DNA of 45,508 nt from a virus. Positions within the stretch are counted from its first letter, which is position 1, and each line of letters opens with the position of its first letter. Positions 45,354-45,508 of the stretch are shown in pieces. The DNA lies in the IMG/VR virus record IMGVR_UViG_3300002053_000023, positions 1 to 45,508 of that record. One strand, 5' to 3'. The notes beneath the pieces are model-generated. The model was not told the DNA's origin. It made no database searches and saw only the letters and a program-made list of their open reading frames with translations. A program made the position numbers and the translations under genes.

Positions 45354-45508
45354 ATGTCGCCAGTCAACAGACAACTGAACATGGACGCAATCGAGAAAGC
45401 TACCACATTCGCCGAACTCCAGAAGCACGTAACCCTCGAAGAGATGAAGGCCGCCCTCCGGCAGCGCGAAACCCAGCGCATCGCTCATAAACGCTACACC
45501 CAGAAGAA
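45354..45508 (+). CDS. Small basic paralogue 3 (5' part, cut by window end)
   Basis: ATG 45354; 51 residues are visible before the window ends. Matches the proteins at 44076 and 44377: MDAIEKATTFAELQKHVTLE, then MKAALRQRETQRIAHKRYTQ, so the HxxY motif is kept while the following N is replaced by T. Has its own strong promoter (45257). The rest lies outside. Confidence 0.85.
   Translation, partial: MSPVNRQLNMDAIEKATTFAELQKHVTLEEMKAALRQRETQRIAHKRYTQK

Noticed and set aside
1-45508. Circular joining of the two window ends
   Set aside because: Joining 45508 to 1 would stop the third paralogue after one more codon, cutting off the conserved AxELGLDK-like end; the ends are more likely arbitrary cuts.

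Overview
The window reads as most of the genome of a lytic tailed phage, probably a podovirus-like virus with a 'T7/P22-style' set of short-tail proteins. No integrase, repressor, CRISPR array, rRNA or tRNA is visible. Nearly every gene has a strong AAGGAGGTGA-type ribosome-binding site and the promoters I can see are near-consensus sigma70/sigmaA type, with no phage RNA polymerase; both fit a Gram-positive (Bacillota-like) host whose RNA polymerase is used, but the host is an inference. Both ends cut through genes, so the window is not a complete unit.

Layout. (1) 1-3404, plus strand: about sixteen small early genes, mostly unrecognised, including a PC4-like ssDNA-binding protein, with two strong promoters that share an upstream GTGTCAC element. 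(2) 3405-9081, plus strand: queC, a RecB/Cas4-like nuclease, a Sak4-like AAA ATPase, a DUF669 protein, queE, folE and an HPRT-like phosphoribosyltransferase. Two highly structured non-coding leaders precede the queC block (3431-3517) and the DUF669-queE-folE block (6692-6801). (3) 9078-18280, plus strand: replication and nucleotide genes: a uracil-DNA glycosylase fused to a family A DNA polymerase, an HNH protein flanked by two paralogues, dpdA, queD, DUF3310, a DUF3987 helicase-like protein, a GroES-like protein, a MazG-like protein and an HTH protein. (4) 43786-18219, minus strand: the late operon, transcribed leftward from a promoter at 43816-43845: small and large terminase, portal, scaffold, decoration and major capsid proteins, a beta-helix protein, a holin-like protein, a 1037-residue repeat fibre, adaptor and tail proteins, a lysozyme-like hydrolase, three internal/ejection-type proteins including one of 1693 residues, and two membrane/coiled-coil proteins at the end. 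(5) 44076-45508, plus strand: a divergent cluster of very short genes, three of them paralogues, each gene preceded by a perfect hairpin close to its ribosome-binding site.

How it works together. FolE, QueD, QueE and QueC make preQ0 from GTP, and the DpdA-type transglycosylase is expected to exchange it for guanine in DNA, so the genome probably carries 7-deazaguanine that protects it from restriction. The HPRT-like enzyme beside folE could recycle the displaced guanine to GMP. The UDG-polymerase fusion, Sak4-like ATPase, DUF669 protein, nuclease and DUF3987 protein form a replication/recombination set.

The most unusual signals are the paralogue/hairpin array at the right end, the two structured leaders of the deazaguanine blocks, the shared promoter element, and two genes (one of them the large terminase) that appear to start at AUC or AUU behind perfect ribosome-binding sites.
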